Part shown: piece by piece, positions 12,511 through 13,336 of the stretch
How positions within the stretch are numbered: position 1 is the stretch's first letter
Layout of the letters: each line of letters opens with the position of its first letter
Source: DATIHK01 sp035480775
Lineage (GTDB): Bacteria > Patescibacteriota > WWE3 > UBA101185 > UBA10185
Assembly (NCBI GenBank): GCA_035480775.1
Contig: DATIHK010000051.1
Coordinates: forward strand, 1-13,336
Reading direction: 5' to 3'
Length of the DNA: 13,336 nucleotides
Notes under the pieces: model-generated
What the model was told of the DNA's origin: nothing
What the model saw: the letters and a program-made list of their open reading frames with translations, nothing else
Database searches by the model: none
Translations under genes and position numbers: made by a program

Positions 12511-12533
12511 GCTTTTGCCTAAGGAGGCAAGCC
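12511..12533 (+). promoter_or_regulatory. Ribosome-site hairpin of the stalk-protein gene
   Basis: TTGCCT (12515-12520) pairs perfectly with AGGCAA (12525-12530), and GC (12511-12512) with GC (12531-12532) after a two-base bulge. The AAGGAGG Shine-Dalgarno (12521-12527) fills the loop and right arm, six bases before the ATG. Folding would hide part of the ribosome site and could tune translation. Confidence 0.55.
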
Positions 12534-13336
12534 ATGAGAGGGTTCTTTACTGTTGCGTGTGGAACTTTGCTAGGTCTGCTGTTGTATTTTGCATCACCTT
12601 TGTTGTCGCAGTTTATACCGCAATCAGCGGTACAAACGCAGATTGCAGTCGCGCCAGTTTTGGGGGCACCTAGTGGTAATACGTATATGTACAACATTTC
12701 AGGAATCGAGTGCGTCGATGGGAAACTAAAGATTCACTTAATCGTTACCACAGAAGGCGACGAAATCACAAGCATCGACGACTTTGCAGTATTTACTGTC
12801 AATGGAGTCGATTACTCAGCTCCAAGAACAAACCTAGAATCGCACGAAGCCGGATTTACCTACACGTGGGATGGGCCGGGACCAATCACCATAACGGGTG
12901 GTCAGGTTACGGTAAATGACGTTGTGGTACATCTTCACAATCCAAATACCTATACTACCGTCTCTTGCCAAACACCTACAAGTACGGCTAGCCCAACAGT
13001 TGAACCGACTCCGACGCAAACTCCCACAGCTACTGCAGTTCCAACGGTAACGCAAACACCGACGAATACTGCTTTGCCTTCGCCGTCACACACGCCGTCA
13101 ATAACCCCATCTGCAACGAACACCTCCGAAAAAACGGCAACAGCTTCAGCAACTCCCAGCCATACTCCGAGTGCGACGAATACCTTGTTGGCATCACCTA
13201 CAGCAAGCGCTACCTTGGCTCGTACACCAACACCAAGTGCGACTTCTACAGTTGGATCTTCACCATCTCCAACAGCAAGTTCAACAGTTGGGGCATCAGC
13301 ATCACCGACAGCAAGTGCTACCGGAACTGCTCAAAC
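12534..13336 (+). CDS. Secreted or anchored surface protein with Ser/Thr/Pro-rich stalk, 3' end outside window
   Basis: An open frame of 267 codons running off the window. The N-terminus MRGFFTVACGTLLGLLLYFA is a signal peptide or anchor helix. A folded, probably beta-rich domain follows (about 48-145), bounded by C60 and C145, which could form a disulfide. From about residue 147 the sequence is almost entirely Thr, Ser, Pro and Ala, with recurring PTPT, SHTPSATNT and PTASxTVG segments, a mucin-like stalk open to O-glycosylation. Cell-surface stalks of this kind hold adhesive or enzymatic domains away from the cell; for a CPR bacterium a role in host or surface contact is an attractive but unproven idea. 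The start is fixed by AAGGAGG six bases upstream. A C-terminal anchor or domain may lie beyond the window. Confidence 0.85.
   Translation, partial: MRGFFTVACGTLLGLLLYFASPLLSQFIPQSAVQTQIAVAPVLGAPSGNTYMYNISGIECVDGKLKIHLIVTTEGDEITSIDDFAVFTVNGVDYSAPRTNLESHEAGFTYTWDGPGPITITGGQVTVNDVVVHLHNPNTYTTVSCQTPTSTASPTVEPTPTQTPTATAVPTVTQTPTNTALPSPSHTPSITPSATNTSEKTATASATPSHTPSATNTLLASPTASATLARTPTPSATSTVGSSPSPTASSTVGASASPTASATGTAQ
12975..13336 (+). repeat. Degenerate repeats encoding the Thr/Ser/Pro stalk
   Basis: The stalk-coding DNA is low in complexity, with recurring units. ACAGCAAGT followed by TCAACAGTTGG or a close variant recurs at about 13246-13335 with a period near 36-39 bases, and codons for PSHTPSATNT-like segments occur around 13084-13130 and 13156-13185. 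Copies differ at synonymous and other positions, so the array is old or diverging and not a fresh expansion. Confidence 0.6.

Noticed and set aside
12834..13055. Minus-strand and alternate-frame open frames over the stalk gene
   Set aside because: They have no ribosome site and overlap the well-supported stalk-protein frame; their Arg/Ser/Cys-rich translations are artefacts of it.
1..13336. CRISPR array, insertion sequence or prophage
   Set aside because: No regularly spaced identical repeats, transposase, integrase or phage structural gene was seen on either strand.

Overview
The window looks like a chromosomal segment of a small-genome bacterium, most likely from the Candidate Phyla Radiation (Patescibacteria). 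This placement is inference, resting on AT-rich, Lys/Ile/Asn-rich core genes, a DNA polymerase I without its 5' nuclease domain, a shortened GatB, tight spacing, and many short lineage-specific membrane proteins. TGA is used as a stop (DNA polymerase I and the glycosidase gene), so the UGA=Gly code of some CPR lineages does not apply. A finer placement (for example Microgenomates or Katanobacteria) cannot be made from what is visible.

Layout. 1-651: 3' end of gatA. 652-2123: a block separating gatA from gatB, with a two-helix membrane protein (minus), a small RNxxxH-motif (HEPN-like) protein (plus) and a small Lys-rich protein (minus); both minus genes end in strong terminators. 2124-5298: gatB and a Klenow-type polA. 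5299-5686: a tRNA-like 5' half, a small membrane protein and a long terminator. 5696-8251: a ClpE-type zinc-finger AAA+ unfoldase behind a sigma70-type promoter with a CIRCE operator, then rplS. 8252-9588: an eight-or-so-helix membrane protein and a 77-residue unknown. 9605-11509: a HAD phosphatase (minus) divergent from a membrane-anchored phosphodiester glycosidase. 11589-12386: an HD-domain phosphohydrolase. 12534-end: a secreted or anchored protein with a Ser/Thr/Pro-rich stalk, running off the window.

Functional themes. GatA and GatB make the transamidosome that amidates misacylated Glu-tRNA(Gln)/Asp-tRNA(Asn). PolA, L19 and ClpE are replication/repair, ribosome and proteostasis functions. 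The remaining proteins point to the cell envelope: five are membrane or surface proteins.

The most striking pattern is in gene starts. Seven genes (the HEPN-like gene, gatB, polA, rplS, the HAD gene, the glycosidase and the HD gene) have a -10 box, usually of the extended TGn type, only 6-12 bases before the start codon and no Shine-Dalgarno sequence, so their mRNAs should be leaderless or nearly so. Seven others (clpE and six lineage-specific genes) have a clear Shine-Dalgarno, and most of those six also have their own promoter and a strong terminator. The window therefore seems to hold two expression styles: leaderless housekeeping genes and SD-led, self-contained accessory or stress genes.
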